A stretch of 64,000 nucleotides of DNA from an uncultured Campylobacterota bacterium. GTDB taxonomy: Bacteria; Campylobacterota; Campylobacteria; Campylobacterales; Sulfurovaceae. How positions within the stretch are numbered: the stretch's first letter is position 1; each line of letters opens with the position of its first letter. Under the pieces are notes generated by a model that did not search any database, was not told the origin of the DNA, and saw only the letters and a program-made list of their open reading frames with translations. The translations under genes were made by a program, and so were the position numbers. This document shows, one piece after another, positions 8,407 to 18,562 of the stretch. The stretch lies in the NCBI GenBank assembly GCA_937141405.1, contig CAKZQQ010000008.1:49856-113855 (forward strand). Direction: 5' to 3'.

Positions 8407-9639
8407 TGCGTACACTAAAAGTGCGAAAAAGAGGTAGCGGTATCGTATCGCTAGAATGGAGAGCACAATATACCCTAAAGCAAGATAGGGAGATACAAAA
8501 ACCTCTTTTGTTACAGCTCTATTGGGAAGATCAAAAAGGGTAACCAAAAGAGGGTCAAAAAGTGCCCCAAATCCAATAAGATGTAAAAGTATCGAAAGTG
8601 GATAAAATGGGATAAAAAGCAAAGAGAGCAGAGGCGAACTTAACTGGTAGATATTTGTAACACCAAAAAATATGTGTGTAATGGGCAGCATCAAAAGAAA
8701 TATCCCAAAGGGGATATAGAGTATTGCGATCATGATTTTAGAGCTCTTCTCAAACCATTTTAAAACTAAAAATATATAAAAGACGCCCGCAACCGAGAAC
8801 CAAAATGAGAGTGAAACTAAAAAAGAGGGAAGGAGCACAAGTAAAAGAGCGATGATGAACGCCAAAAACTCAAAACTTAGAATCTCTAACCCAACAAGCA
8901 AAAAGATCCAACCTAAAAAAACCATAGTAAACGCTCGTGTTAACGAGGGTGGAAAACCGACATACCAGAGATAAAAAGCAAGTGTTAGCACAGCAACAGC
9001 CCCCACATCCAAAAGAGCATTTCTATAAGGGAAGAATCTTGCTTGTAGAGGTCTATAGAGCAAAAGGCTCAAAGCAAAAATCACACTCCATAGGATGCCA
9101 AGATGAAACCCGCTCAATGCAACAAGATGCGCAACACCGAGTTTTGTAACGACATCTCTTGTCTCTTGAGACAAAGGGGTGGCAAAAAATATCCCATTGT
9201 AAAAACTTGCAACCCTTGGATCTTGATGCACGGCTCTAACTTTTTTACTTAGAGAACCTTTCGATGTATCGGGGCTTATGATACTCTTTATCTTGCTATT
9301 AATAAAAAATGTACCGAGATAATCAAAAAATCCTATACTCTCATCCGGAAACAACTGTACTCTTATATCTGAATTTGGCACTATCATTTTATCATCAAAA
9401 TAGACGGTAAAAAAGCTTAAACCGTCAGAACTTTTAGCTTTTATCACACTATATTGCTTGTCATTTTTTGCCTTTGGCTTGCTAGAGATGACCTTTGCAT
9501 GGGTAAAATAAAAAGGCTTAGTGATAAAATCTTTGTAATCAGTATAGACGTATGTGATTCTGATACAAAAAAGTATAAATAGCGCTAAGATAGTATAGAA
9601 AAAAGATTGCTTTGATAAAAAGAGTGGAGGAGTTTGCAT
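8377..9639 (-). CDS. ComEC/Rec2-family competence protein (short form)
   Basis: 420-aa membrane protein with an N-terminal OB-like region, then the competence domain containing KLGVAHLVALSGFHLGILW and PSLTRAFTMVFLGW, both diagnostic of ComEC. It moves single-stranded DNA across the inner membrane during natural transformation. As in other Campylobacterota, the C-terminal metallo-beta-lactamase domain is missing, which is why it is half the Bacillus length. It follows dnaB directly (stop at 9640, start at 9639), an operon linking replication and DNA uptake. Convergent overlap with the yihY-like gene. Confidence 0.85.
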   Translation of the reverse strand: MQTPPLFLSKQSFFYTILALFILFCIRITYVYTDYKDFITKPFYFTHAKVISSKPKAKNDKQYSVIKAKSSDGLSFFTVYFDDKMIVPNSDIRVQLFPDESIGFFDYLGTFFINSKIKSIISPDTSKGSLSKKVRAVHQDPRVASFYNGIFFATPLSQETRDVVTKLGVAHLVALSGFHLGILWSVIFALSLLLYRPLQARFFPYRNALLDVGAVAVLTLAFYLWYVGFPPSLTRAFTMVFLGWIFLLVGLEILSFEFLAFIIALLLVLLPSFLVSLSFWFSVAGVFYIFLVLKWFEKSSKIMIAILYIPFGIFLLMLPITHIFFGVTNIYQLSSPLLSLLFIPFYPLSILLHLIGFGALFDPLLVTLFDLPNRAVTKEVFVSPYLALGYIVLSILAIRYRYLFFALLVYALLLSLYIFT

Positions 9640-11058
9640 CTATACAGGCGGTATAAACTCCGTCTCTTTGACATAACTCTCTTCTACGACTTCATATTTT
9701 GGCTTATCAACAAAGCGTGTCAAATGTTTTTGGAATTTAAGCTCCACGGTTCCTGTCGGCCCGTTTCTTTGTTTACCAATGATAAGCTCCGTATCCTCTT
9801 CTGCTTTTTTTGTATATTCACTCTTGTAAGGTTTGCCCTCACTTTTGGCTCTCATCTCTTTCTCTTTTTCCAATCGCTCCAAATAGACATCGTGTCTATA
9901 AACAAAGAGGATGATATCAGCATCTTGCTCTATGGCTCCTGACTCTCTTAGGTCACTCAACATTGGTCTTTTATTGTCTCTACTCTCAAGTGAACGGTTG
10001 AGCTGAGAAAGCGCAATGATAGGAATCTCAAGTTCACGAGCAAGCTGTTTGAGCCCTCTTGAGATATCTGAAATCTCCTGCTGTCTTCCCTCTGATCTAT
10101 TATTACTCTCTCCACTCATAAGCTGAAGGTAATCGATTACAGCCATGGTTATCTCAGGATGCTGCGCTTTTATCTTGCGAAGTTTACTTCTAACATGGTG
10201 GATAGTTGCATAACCACCATCATCGATAAATAGCTTACTCTTTGAGACATCATCGGTCGCTTGAGCAAGATTTTTCCACTCATCTTCGTTGAGATCGCCA
10301 ACCCTCAAAGACTGCAGTGCAATACCTGTTTTGACCGATAAAAGTCGCATCATCAACTGTTCTGCAGGCATCTCCAAAGAGAAAAAGGCTACTCCCTCGC
10401 CTCTCTCAATCGCCTTTTGTGCCATATTGAGTACAAGTGCCGTTTTCCCCATAGAAGGACGTGCAGCGATGATGACCAAATCACCCTTTCCGAAGCCGCT
10501 CGTCTTTTCATTGAGATTAAAGAATCCCGTATCGGTACCTATAAGTCTAGTATTACCAAGTGCCTTGAGTCTCTCGATCTCCACCATCATGGCTTCTGTT
10601 ACTTCAACCGATGTTCTAAAGTCATCGCTGATAGCCTCTTGCGTTATCTCATAAAGCTTTTTCTCGACAAGATCCATAATCTCCTCGTTTGGAAGATCAT
10701 CTTCTATCGTTATCTTTTTTATCTCAGTAGCGAGTTTAACCAAAGACCTTTTGGCAGATTTTGCTTTGATATCGAGCACATATGCTCTTGTGTTGGTGAT
10801 AGGATTAGCAGAGAGGATATCCATCATAGCTGATTCATCAAATTTACCCATTGAGCGAAGCTTATTTTCTAAAAACTCTTCGACGATGGGCTTCTCTTCT
10901 TTACTCAGCTCATGCATGACATTAAAAAGATAGGCGTGAAAAGGGAGGTAAAAATCTTTTGCATGCAGCATACTTGCGACCTCTTCATAGGTCTCAGGGT
11001 CAAATATGACAGCTGAGAGAACAGCTCTTTCGATATTGAGATTGTACATACTCTCCAT
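9640..11058 (-). CDS. dnaB: replicative DNA helicase DnaB
   Basis: 472-aa hexameric helicase. An N-terminal primase-interacting domain starts YNLNIERAVLSAVIFDPE; the RecA-like domain has Walker A ARPSMGKTALVLNMA, Walker B MAVIDYLQLM, and ALSQLNRSLE plus LRESGAIEQDADIILFVYR. It unwinds DNA at the fork. No intein. Upstream (11059-11499) is a long region with repeats and a candidate RNA. comEC follows immediately. Confidence 0.95.
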   Translation of the reverse strand: MESMYNLNIERAVLSAVIFDPETYEEVASMLHAKDFYLPFHAYLFNVMHELSKEEKPIVEEFLENKLRSMGKFDESAMMDILSANPITNTRAYVLDIKAKSAKRSLVKLATEIKKITIEDDLPNEEIMDLVEKKLYEITQEAISDDFRTSVEVTEAMMVEIERLKALGNTRLIGTDTGFFNLNEKTSGFGKGDLVIIAARPSMGKTALVLNMAQKAIERGEGVAFFSLEMPAEQLMMRLLSVKTGIALQSLRVGDLNEDEWKNLAQATDDVSKSKLFIDDGGYATIHHVRSKLRKIKAQHPEITMAVIDYLQLMSGESNNRSEGRQQEISDISRGLKQLARELEIPIIALSQLNRSLESRDNKRPMLSDLRESGAIEQDADIILFVYRHDVYLERLEKEKEMRAKSEGKPYKSEYTKKAEEDTELIIGKQRNGPTGTVELKFQKHLTRFVDKPKYEVVEESYVKETEFIPPV

Positions 11059-11103
11059 GATTTCACTCTTTCAATAGTATTACCGCGCCAATAAAATATC
11101 TTA

Positions 11104-11135
11104 TCAAAAGTTAAGATGCTTCGTTGATGTAGTAA
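11104..11135. repeat. copy A of a repeated ~24-31 bp sequence upstream of dnaB
   Basis: The segment AAAAGTTAAGAT..GATG.AGTAAT resembles, in inverted orientation, 11221-11251 (about 25 of 31 positions) and in direct orientation 11465-11488. It lies 46-77 bp before dnaB. It could be an operator shared by the divergent genes, or the outer remnant of a small element. Confidence 0.45.
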
Positions 11136-11220
11136 TGAATATTGTACCAAAAGAAGAGGTAAGAGTCCTTGAATTTTTCAATATTTGAACTTTATTATGC
11201 TACAATCATTCCATATTACG

Positions 11221-11488
11221 ATTACTCCATCGAGCAAATATCTTAACTTTTAATGTTATAATTTTGTTTGAAATCAAGGCAGATTTTGGTAGACTTGGCT
11301 TTTCCCAAGTTAAGAAAATCTAACATAGAGTTCGAGCAAAAATATAACACCACAGGAAGGCACAATACGAAGTAATATACAAGAAAAAAATCCTTGAATT
11401 AGACACAAACTAGTCCTGCGAATTTTTTTACTCATATCTTGCCTCATATTGTCCTTTTAAAATCAAGATATTTGCTCGATGAAGTAAT
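11221..11488. repeat. 24-bp inverted repeat pair enclosing a candidate RNA
   Basis: Positions 11221-11244 and 11465-11488 are inverted copies of each other with one mismatch; the inner 17 bases (11228-11244 and 11465-11481) are perfect. The right arm ends 11 bp before the ispG start codon. The arrangement resembles a small non-autonomous element with terminal inverted repeats, or a pair of regulator sites around a small RNA gene. Confidence 0.6.
11265..11427 (+). ncRNA. candidate structured small RNA upstream of ispG
   Basis: Region of about 440 bp without ORFs. A plus-strand -10 (TATAAT near 11257) is followed by a foldable unit: AGATTTT (11281-11287) pairs with AAAATCT (11315-11321), enclosing the perfect hairpin ACTTGG/CCAAGT (11293-11310). 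An outer helix can form between CAAGG (11275-11279) and CCTTG (11392-11396), and GTTTG with CAAAC further out. A run of seven T follows at 11422. Size (about 155 nt), promoter and T-run fit a small RNA gene. A 6S-like RNA was considered, but the fold is branched, not one long rod. No family is assigned. Confidence 0.4.
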
Positions 11489-11499
11489 AAAAGGCAACA

Positions 11500-12561
11500 A
11501 TGAAAGAGCGGTACCCTACCAAAAAGATATTTGTCGGTGATGTAGCCATAGGAGGCGATGCGCCTATCTCGGTACAATCGATGACTTTTAGTAACACAAA
11601 AGATGTTGAAGCAACCATAGAGCAGATCAACAGGCTTCACTTCGCAGGAGCTGACATCGTTCGTGTTGCCGTACCCGATATGGAAGATGCACTTGCTCTT
11701 CAGGCCATCAAAAAACAGATAAGTTTACCTCTTATCGCTGATATACATTTTAATTACCGTTTAGCACTCGAGGCTGCCAAGTGGGTAGATGGAATCCGAT
11801 TTAACCCCGGAAATATAGGAGAAAAAAGTCGTATCAAGGAGATTGTTAAGGCATGCAAAGAGAGAAATCTTCCTATCAGGATAGGTGTGAATGCAGGCTC
11901 TCTTGAAAAAGAGTTTGAAAACCGATACGGGACAACTGCTGAGGGTATGGTCGCTAGTGCTGAATATAATATCAAATTTTTAGAAGACCTCGGTTTTGAT
12001 GATATCAAGATATCGCTCAAAGCAAGTGATGTCGATAGAACCGTCGAAGCCTACAGAATGCTAAGACCAAAAAACAACTATCCATTTCATATCGGTGTCA
12101 CGGAAGCAGGTACACTTTTTCACGCTACGGTTAAATCATCCATCGGACTAGGCACGCTTTTACTTGATGGTATCGGCGATACGATGCGCGTCTCCATTAC
12201 CGGAGAGCTTGAAGAGGAGATAAAAGTTGCAAAAGCGATACTCAAAGATAGCGGCAGGGCCAAAGAGGGAGTCAATATCATCTCTTGCCCGACATGCGGC
12301 AGGATAGAAGCTGATTTGGTCAGTGCCGTAGGTGAGATCGAGAGACGATGTGCGCACATCAAAAAACCACTTGATATCTCTGTGATGGGGTGTGTCGTCA
12401 ATGCTATAGGTGAAGCCAAACATGCTGATGTAGCAATTGCTTACGGTAAAAGAAGTGGTCTTGTGATGCTCAAAGGTGAAATCATCGCTAAACTCAGCGG
12501 GGACAAACTTGTTGAGCGTTTTATGGAAGAGGTTGAAAAACTCGCCTCAAGCAAAGATTAA
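11500..12561 (+). CDS. ispG: 4-hydroxy-3-methylbut-2-en-1-yl diphosphate synthase
   Basis: 353-aa GcpE/IspG, the penultimate enzyme of the MEP isoprenoid pathway, reducing MEcPP to HMBPP with a 4Fe-4S cluster. TIM-barrel start [19 protein letters not shown] and the cluster-binding part [15 protein letters not shown] (two Cys) and [17 protein letters not shown] (third Cys) are visible. Bacterial short form, full length. SD AAAGGCAAC precedes the ATG. The 3' end overlaps the convergent priA by 4 bp. Confidence 0.95.
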   Translation: MKERYPTKKIFVGDVAIGGDAPISVQSMTFSNTKDVEATIEQINRLHFAGADIVRVAVPDMEDALALQAIKKQISLPLIADIHFNYRLALEAAKWVDGIRFNPGNIGEKSRIKEIVKACKERNLPIRIGVNAGSLEKEFENRYGTTAEGMVASAEYNIKFLEDLGFDDIKISLKASDVDRTVEAYRMLRPKNNYPFHIGVTEAGTLFHATVKSSIGLGTLLLDGIGDTMRVSITGELEEEIKVAKAILKDSGRAKEGVNIISCPTCGRIEADLVSAVGEIERRCAHIKKPLDISVMGCVVNAIGEAKHADVAIAYGKRSGLVMLKGEIIAKLSGDKLVERFMEEVEKLASSKD

Positions 12562-14396
12562 CTAAAATCAACAGGATCCATATCGATAGTAACGGCTCGC
12601 TCATTGATGCTATGCAAAGCTCTGAGGAGTTTTGATCTCTCTTGCGATCGAACTACGATATGATAACGATAACTATTGGCTATCCGCTCTATGGGTGCAA
12701 CACCTGAATCCATAATCTCCACATCCTCAATCCTTTTGAGTTTCTCAGTAATCTTCTGCGTTATATCTTTAGCTTTTTGCACATCTTTTTGTGTTATCAA
12801 TACTCTCGCGAGACTTGAAAAAGGTGGGTAGGATGCCATCTCTCTAAAACTAAGCTCATCTTTTAAAAATAGCTCATAATCTTCCAGATACCCTTCATAA
12901 GTCTCTTTTTGTGCACTCTGGATGATAACCTCAGCCTCTTTAGCCCTTCCACTTCTACCGGCCACTTGAAATAGGAGACTTAATGCTCGCTCTTTGGCTC
13001 TATAATCAGCAAGCGAGATGATATAATCAAGCCCCATGATGACGCTCAGCGTTATATTGCCGTAGTCGTGCCCTTTACTGAGCATCTGTGTTCCAAGCAA
13101 TATTCTGCTCTCTCCACTTTCAAATCGCCCCAATGCCTCTGTAAGTTTTTTATGTGTTGTGATGCTATCTTTATCAAACTGCTCTATCGAGATATCTTCT
13201 ATCGCTTCGTTGATAAGCTCTATCGCCTCAGCAGTCCCAAGACGCTCACTGCTTAGAGGTGCATATCCACAACTTGGGCACTCCTCTATGATAGGCTGCG
13301 TAAAGCCACAATAGTGACATCGCAAGTGCCTATGTCTTCGGTGTAGTGCCATGCCAACGGAGCAAAATGGGCACTTTACAGACTCGCCGCATGATTTGCA
13401 ATAGAGATACTTAAAACTCCCTCTTGTGGGTAAAAATACAAGTATCTGTCCGTCATTTTTATGATGCGTCTCGATAGCATTTGTAATATCTGTATTAATA
13501 CTATCTCCGGCTACAAATCGATACTCTTTTTTGGTTTTGATAAATGTTTTATCGAGCTTGACAACGGGATATTTATGATAACTATTTACCTGTGGGGTTG
13601 CGGAGCATAAGAGTACTTTTGCACCAATTTTCTTTGCGATAAAAAGTGCAACATCTCGTGCATTGTAGCGTGGTTTGCTCATCGATTTGTAGCTATCATC
13701 ATGCTCCTCATCCACGACGATAAGTCCGATATCCTTGAGTGGGGTAAAGAGTGCGCTTCTCGCCCCTGCGACTACCCTAGCTTCGCCACTCAATATCTTA
13801 GCAAGAGCACGCTCTTTTTGTTTCTTGGTAAGTCTTGAGTGCCATATCACGACACTTGAGCCAAAATAGCTCTCAAGTCGCTGCTGCATCTGTGGTGTTA
13901 GTGAGATCTCAGGCATAAGCAAAAGCGCATTTTTGCCACTTTTAAGCGCTTCGCAAATGAGTGAGATAAATATCTCACTCTTCCCTGAACCGGTCACCCC
14001 AAAAAGCAGTGAAGTATCCTCTTCTTGTATGGCATCAAATGCGCTTTGCTGATATTTTGTAAGTTTTGGAGGTTGGGGGTCTATAGGTGTCTGAACACAC
14101 TTTATCTCGCTATCATAAGGGACAAAAAGAGCCAATGCTTCACCGATTGTGCTAAAGTAATAGGTACTTATGAACTTTGCTATCTCAAGTTGTACTGCAT
14201 CAAAGTATCTTGAGGTTACCTCTAAGATATCGGAGGTTTCAAAATCAGGCGTATCGACCTCTTCTAAAACAACAGCCTCTTTTATAGTTGATTTCATAGG
14301 CACCTTAACGATAGTGCCGACTTCTAAGGAGTCATCAAAGGCATAAGTTAACAGTGGTGCACTTGAGCGCGAAAGAGCAACTTGATAGGTGTATAT
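12558..14396 (-). CDS. priA: primosomal protein N' (PriA)
   Basis: Replication-restart helicase. Walker [19 protein letters not shown] box [13 protein letters not shown], and the zinc-binding region with CxxC pairs ([14 protein letters not shown] and RCHYCGF..CPSCGY) are present. The ATG/GTG-based frame begins at GTG 14303, but the frame is open upstream and encodes [18 protein letters not shown], a normal PriA N-terminus (3'BD domain). No ATG, GTG or TTG exists between the upstream in-frame TAA and that segment, so an ATA (14396) or ATC (14399) start is the likeliest. A TATAAT -10 lies just upstream. About 612 aa. Confidence 0.85.
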   Translation of the reverse strand: MYTYQVALSRSSAPLLTYAFDDSLEVGTIVKVPMKSTIKEAVVLEEVDTPDFETSDILEVTSRYFDAVQLEIAKFISTYYFSTIGEALALFVPYDSEIKCVQTPIDPQPPKLTKYQQSAFDAIQEEDTSLLFGVTGSGKSEIFISLICEALKSGKNALLLMPEISLTPQMQQRLESYFGSSVVIWHSRLTKKQKERALAKILSGEARVVAGARSALFTPLKDIGLIVVDEEHDDSYKSMSKPRYNARDVALFIAKKIGAKVLLCSATPQVNSYHKYPVVKLDKTFIKTKKEYRFVAGDSINTDITNAIETHHKNDGQILVFLPTRGSFKYLYCKSCGESVKCPFCSVGMALHRRHRHLRCHYCGFTQPIIEECPSCGYAPLSSERLGTAEAIELINEAIEDISIEQFDKDSITTHKKLTEALGRFESGESRILLGTQMLSKGHDYGNITLSVIMGLDYIISLADYRAKERALSLLFQVAGRSGRAKEAEVIIQSAQKETYEGYLEDYELFLKDELSFREMASYPPFSSLARVLITQKDVQKAKDITQKITEKLKRIEDVEIMDSGVAPIERIANSYRYHIVVRSQERSKLLRALHSINERAVTIDMDPVDFS

Positions 14397-14401
14397 GATA
14401 G

Positions 14402-14437
14402 ACTCACTTTTTTAGTTCATTATACAAAAAAGTGAGT
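14402..14437. promoter_or_regulatory. 12-bp inverted repeat over the priA promoter
   Basis: ACTCACTTTTTT (14402-14413) and AAAAAAGTGAGT (14426-14437) are a perfect inverted repeat with a 12-base loop; the loop contains TATAAT on the minus strand, the presumed priA -10. It may act as an operator, or as the terminator of the pseudopilin gene ending at 14449. Confidence 0.45.
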
Positions 14438-14448
14438 TAAGTAAAGGG

Positions 14449-14892
14449 TTATTGAGTTAAGGTTATGCAATCTGCGTCTGCTTGATTAACACATTCAAAT
14501 ACACCATTATTTAAAGTAAATGGGACTGGATTACCAGAAGTAGGCATCATATACACATAATTAGCACCTGCCACACTCCAGCAACCATTACTGGCACAAC
14601 CTTGCACGGGAGTCTCTAATACTTTGTCGCTAACACCATCTTTATCAGCACTAAATCTATTAAAAACACCGCCACCTACATTTAATGCATTAATCACCGT
14701 ATAATCACCTCGTATCGCTCTTTTTTGCCGTTCAGTTGCTACCGAACTTTTTACAGCTCCTATAGTTGCGATCGCTTTAGCTATCTCTGCATCATCTCTT
14801 GTAGCAGCAAATCGAGGGATAGCAATACTTGAAAGTATCCCAATGACAACAATAACAAATACAAGTTCTATCATGGTAAATGCTTTTTTCAC
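14449..14892 (-). CDS. type IV pilin-like / pseudopilin protein
   Basis: 147-aa protein starting MKKAFTMIELVFVIVVIGIL, a class III prepilin leader: cleavage after the basic leader, methylated Phe, and Glu5 of the mature protein, followed by a hydrophobic spike. The C-terminal half has Cys pairs (GCASNGCWS and ECVNQADADC) that could form a disulfide loop. It would be processed by prepilin peptidase into a type II secretion or competence pseudopilus. Its N-terminal 40 residues are nearly identical to those of the next gene (15003-15395), a tandem duplicate. Confidence 0.85.
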   Translation of the reverse strand: MKKAFTMIELVFVIVVIGILSSIAIPRFAATRDDAEIAKAIATIGAVKSSVATERQKRAIRGDYTVINALNVGGGVFNRFSADKDGVSDKVLETPVQGCASNGCWSVAGANYVYMMPTSGNPVPFTLNNGVFECVNQADADCITLTQ

Positions 14893-14967
14893 AGTATCCC
14901 CTTTTATGTAATATTAATAAATTATATCAAAGATTCAAAGATAAAGCAAAGTAAAATTTAGAATAAC

Positions 14968-14993
14968 GAGTCAGAGGCGAGATGCCTCCGACT
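14968..14993 (-). terminator. hairpin between the two pseudopilin genes
   Basis: AGTC.GAGGC (plus strand) pairs with GCCTC.GACT around a 5-base loop, just downstream of the 15003-15395 gene. The U-run after it is poor, so it may be a processing or stabilising hairpin and not a strict terminator. Confidence 0.4.
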
Positions 14994-15002
14994 AAGAAAT
15001 AA

Positions 15003-15395
15003 TTATCTCTGTACTTTAGAACCACCAAATTCATGCACATCTATTAATCCATTGTCAGTAGCTTCATTTACTGCATCACCTGCCCAAGAAAGACCTGATC
15101 CGGCATCTGTAATTGTAAGCTGTTTAGTGGCACCAGCCCAAGCTACACCAAAAACACCCTCACTATCTACATTTGCGCATGCTGGTATATCTTGTACTGG
15201 ATCAAGGGTAGTTCCATCTCTAAGAGCCGTTGCTCCTGCCCCTACATCTTTAATGCAAGTTGTCAAGTCAGCAAGTGATCTTGAAATCTCAGCATCATCT
15301 CTTGTTGCAGCCAATCTTGGAATGGCAACAGCAGCCAAAATCCCTATAATAACGATCACGAAGATCAATTCTATCATCGTAAAACCTTTTCTCAT
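15003..15395 (-). CDS. type IV pilin-like / pseudopilin protein
   Basis: 130-aa prepilin starting MRKGFTMIELIFVIVIIGIL, with the same leader, Glu5 and AIPRLAATRDDAEI segment as the downstream paralogue. The globular part diverges (DIPACANVDSEGVFGVAWAG). SD AGGAG is close to the start. Probably a minor pilin used in DNA uptake or type II-like secretion, given the comEC gene nearby; the role is inferred. Confidence 0.85.
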   Translation of the reverse strand: MRKGFTMIELIFVIVIIGILAAVAIPRLAATRDDAEISRSLADLTTCIKDVGAGATALRDGTTLDPVQDIPACANVDSEGVFGVAWAGATKQLTITDAGSGLSWAGDAVNEATDNGLIDVHEFGGSKVQR

Positions 15396-15503
15396 AATTT
15401 CTCCTTTAATTTTTATAAATTGATAGAATCAAATATTTTTTCGATTCTTATTAATACTATAGCATATAAATACCGAGGTTGTCAATAAACTTAAAAAATA
15501 ATT

Positions 15504-15740
15504 CTAATTTTTTATTTCAAAATCTAATTTACTATCGATTTTGCGAAGCTCATCTTCAAAACCGTTGACTATCTTAGCGAGCCTAAGATAGGACTTTAGA
15601 AGCACTTCAGCCCTGTTGTCCGTGCCAAAATTGACGCCCATAGAGTTTAAGTCTTTTTCGACAAAATTAGCAAATTTTTTCTCAAGATTTATATTGTATC
15701 TATGGCCTGCTATCGTTATGGAGATACTTTTTTTCATCAA
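15504..15740 (-). CDS. ZapA-like cell division protein
   Basis: 78-aa protein, KKSISITIAGHRYNINLEKKFANFVEKDL, matching the N-terminal beta-hairpin/helix of ZapA, followed by a helical region. ZapA crosslinks FtsZ filaments. Shorter than E. coli ZapA (109 aa), as usual in this phylum. It lies directly after the coiled-coil gene at 15751, in a two-gene operon. Confidence 0.6.
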   Translation of the reverse strand: MMKKSISITIAGHRYNINLEKKFANFVEKDLNSMGVNFGTDNRAEVLLKSYLRLAKIVNGFEDELRKIDSKLDFEIKN

Positions 15741-15750
15741 TATCCTTTAA

Positions 15751-15960
15751 TTATTGCGCTAAAAGCGTCTCTACTTTCTCGATAATCGCTTCTATCTCTG
15801 CATCTTTTTGTGCAAGCTCACTCTTTAGCCTTGTAACCTCATCTTGAAGCGAGCCACTGCTACTAATTTGTGATTTGAGCTCATCATTTTCATGTTTGAG
15901 TACCTCGTATGCCTCCTTGAGTCCATCAATCTTAGCACTCAATCTCTCCAATATTTCCAT
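15751..15960 (-). CDS. short coiled-coil protein, ZapB-like
   Basis: 69-aa protein that is almost entirely heptad-repeat coiled coil ([28 protein letters not shown]... summarised). Size and composition resemble ZapB, and the downstream gene is ZapA-like, so the pair probably acts at the division septum. Function is inferred from size, structure and neighbour; sequence alone is weak for coiled coils. It is divergent from uvrB. Confidence 0.55.
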   Translation of the reverse strand: MEILERLSAKIDGLKEAYEVLKHENDELKSQISSSGSLQDEVTRLKSELAQKDAEIEAIIEKVETLLAQ

Positions 15961-16025
15961 ATCAGCCTCCTAAGCTTTTGCTCTTTTGGTATAATAGCAA
16001 AAATTTATATAACAGTAGGAAAGTT

Positions 16026-17996
16026 GTGTCGATATTCCAATTAAAAAGTACTTATCAACCCTCAGGTGATCAACCCGAAGCTATCAAAGAGCTCGTCACA
16101 TCTATACAAAAAGGGAACCGTTATCAAAGTCTACTCGGCGTGACGGGTTCAGGCAAGACCTATACTATGGCAAATGTGATAGAGAAGATATCTAAGCCGA
16201 CGCTTATCATGACACACAATAAAACACTCGCAGCACAGCTCTATAGTGAATTTAAAAGTTTCTTTCCAAATAACCATGTGGAGTATTTTATCAGCTACTA
16301 CGACTATTATCAGCCTGAAGCTTACATCCCAAGACAAGATCTTTTTATCGAAAAAGACAGCTCCATCAATGATGAGCTTGAACGCTTGAGGCTCAGTGCC
16401 ACGGCAAATCTTTTAAGCTTCGATGATGTGATCGTCATAGCCTCAGTTTCAGCCAACTACGGTTTGGGCTCCCCTGAAGAGTATAGCTCTATCATCCAAA
16501 AACTTCAGGTCGGCGATAGCCACACTCAAAAAAATCTCCTACTTCGTCTTGTCGATATGGGATATAAAAGAAATGATAACTTCTTTGATAGGGGAGATTT
16601 TAGAGTAAACGGTGATGTCGTTGATATCTACCCGGCATACAATGAAGAGTATGCGCTAAGAGTTGAATTTTTCGGTGATGAGATAGAGGATATGTACTAT
16701 TTTGACTCGCTCACAGGCGAAAAAGGCGAAAGCCTCTCGTCTATCACTATCTATGCTGCCAATCAATTTATAGTGGGTAAAGAGCGACTCAATATCGCTA
16801 TGAAAAGTATAGAAGAGGAGCTAGAGCAGAGGTTAGCTTACTACAAGAGTGAAGATAAGATGATAGAGTATAATCGTCTCAAACAAAGAACAGAATTTGA
16901 CCTTGAGATGTTAGAGTCAACAGGTATCTGTAAGGGGATAGAAAACTATTCAAGACATCTTACGGGCAAAAAAGCGGGTGAAACCCCCTATTCACTCCAA
17001 GACTATTTTGCTACTAGAGGAGACTATCTGCTTATCGTCGATGAGTCTCATGTGAGCCTGCCGCAATTCCGAGGCATGTATGCCGGTGATAGGAGTCGTA
17101 AAGAGGTGCTTGTCGAGTATGGCTTTAGATTGCCTAGTGCACTTGATAATAGACCGCTTACTTTTGATGAATTTAAGGAAAAAGCGCCACACTACCTCTT
17201 TGTCTCTGCAACTCCGGGTGAGTTTGAATTTGAACACTCAAGTATAGTTGCCGAGCAAGTAGTCAGACCCACGGGCTTACTTGATCCTATCATTGAAATC
17301 AACCCAAGTGCAAACCAAGTCGAACATCTCTATGATGCGATGAAAGAGGTGATAGGGCGAGGGGAGAAGATACTCATAACCGTTCTTACAAAAAAGATGG
17401 CAGAAGAGCTAACCAACTACTATAATGACCTCGGGCTCAAAGCAAGATATATGCACTCTGATATGGATGCGATCGAACGCAATCAAACTATCAGGGCGCT
17501 TCGCCTCGGAGAGTTTGATATCTTAATCGGTATCAACCTACTTCGAGAAGGACTTGACTTACCTGAGGTAAGTTTAGTTGCCATACTTGATGCAGATAAA
17601 GAAGGGTTTTTGAGATCCAAAACCTCACTGATCCAAACAGCAGGAAGAGCTGCTAGAAATGTGAACGGTAAAGTGCTTATGTATGCAAATAGAATCACAA
17701 ATGCAATGCAAGTGACGATTGATATCACAAATGAGAGAAGAGCTAAGCAGATAGCCTACAATAAAGCGCACAACATCACCCCAACCACCACCACAAGAGA
17801 GCTTGATACAAATCTCAAACTTGAAGATCACGGTGATCTTTATAGCAAACAATCCAAGCTAGATAAGATGCCAAAAGCCGAGAGACAAAAGATCGTCGCC
17901 GAACTTCGAGCAAAAATGCTTGCAGCCTCTAAGAGTCTTGAGTTTGAAGAAGCAGCGAGATTGCGTGATGAGATTGCAAAGATTAAAAATCTGTAA
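16026..17996 (+). CDS. uvrB: UvrABC excision nuclease subunit B
   Basis: About 656-aa DNA damage-recognition helicase. Walker [15 protein letters not shown], the beta-hairpin region [19 protein letters not shown] box [13 protein letters not shown], helicase motif AGRAARN, and the C-terminal UVR domain [12 protein letters not shown] that binds UvrC are all present. I place the start at GTG 16026 ([20 protein letters not shown]), which has AGGA 6 bases upstream; the longer frame from 15978 runs through the promoter (TATAAT near 15991). Confidence 0.95.
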   Translation: MSIFQLKSTYQPSGDQPEAIKELVTSIQKGNRYQSLLGVTGSGKTYTMANVIEKISKPTLIMTHNKTLAAQLYSEFKSFFPNNHVEYFISYYDYYQPEAYIPRQDLFIEKDSSINDELERLRLSATANLLSFDDVIVIASVSANYGLGSPEEYSSIIQKLQVGDSHTQKNLLLRLVDMGYKRNDNFFDRGDFRVNGDVVDIYPAYNEEYALRVEFFGDEIEDMYYFDSLTGEKGESLSSITIYAANQFIVGKERLNIAMKSIEEELEQRLAYYKSEDKMIEYNRLKQRTEFDLEMLESTGICKGIENYSRHLTGKKAGETPYSLQDYFATRGDYLLIVDESHVSLPQFRGMYAGDRSRKEVLVEYGFRLPSALDNRPLTFDEFKEKAPHYLFVSATPGEFEFEHSSIVAEQVVRPTGLLDPIIEINPSANQVEHLYDAMKEVIGRGEKILITVLTKKMAEELTNYYNDLGLKARYMHSDMDAIERNQTIRALRLGEFDILIGINLLREGLDLPEVSLVAILDADKEGFLRSKTSLIQTAGRAARNVNGKVLMYANRITNAMQVTIDITNERRAKQIAYNKAHNITPTTTTRELDTNLKLEDHGDLYSKQSKLDKMPKAERQKIVAELRAKMLAASKSLEFEEAARLRDEIAKIKNL

Positions 17997-18037
17997 CTAT
18001 CTTTTTGCTATAATCTCAAAAAAGAAAAAGGCTTCCA

Positions 18038-18562
18038 ATGGTAATGAACTTTGAAGAGTACACTCCAAAAATCGGCAAAAACTGCTTTATCGCACCAAGT
18101 GCTGATATAATCGGCCGAGTTGAGCTTGGAGAAGAGAGTGCCGTGTGGTTCGGAGCAGTCATTCGAGGTGATGTCAATCATATAAAAATCGGCGATAGAA
18201 CCAATATACAAGACCTCAGCATGATCCATGTAACACACTATAAAAAAGAGGATATGAGTGACGGCTATCCTACCGTTATAGGTAATGATGTAACCGTAGG
18301 GCATCGTGTAATGCTGCATGGTTGCACCATAGAAGATGCTTGCCTTATTGGGATGAGTGCAACCATACTTGATGGAGCTATCATAGGCAAAGAATCGATA
18401 GTGGGCGCGGGCGCACTTGTAACACAAAACAAGCACTTCCCCCCACGTAGTCTCATCCTCGGCTCTCCCGCAAAAGTAGTGAGAGAGCTTACCCAAGAAG
18501 AGGTTGATGAGCTCTATGCAAGTGCAGCTAGATATGTAGATTTTAAAGATAAATACCTATGA
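18038..18562 (+). CDS. gamma-type carbonic anhydrase-like hexapeptide protein
   Basis: 174-aa left-handed beta-helix protein of the YrdA/PaaY gamma-carbonic anhydrase group. Metal-binding His residues lie in SMIHVTHYK and TVGHRVMLHGC, the three-His arrangement, and AVWFGAVIRGD is the family signature. It would be a cytoplasmic zinc/iron enzyme or a related chaperone-like protein; activity varies in the family. The ATG of the downstream gene overlaps its stop (18559-18562). Confidence 0.85.
   Translation: MVMNFEEYTPKIGKNCFIAPSADIIGRVELGEESAVWFGAVIRGDVNHIKIGDRTNIQDLSMIHVTHYKKEDMSDGYPTVIGNDVTVGHRVMLHGCTIEDACLIGMSATILDGAIIGKESIVGAGALVTQNKHFPPRSLILGSPAKVVRELTQEEVDELYASAARYVDFKDKYL

Noticed and set aside
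11265..11427. 6S RNA or SRP RNA between dnaB and ispG
   Set aside because: The fold is branched and lacks the long rod of 6S and the conserved SRP loop; left as an unassigned RNA.
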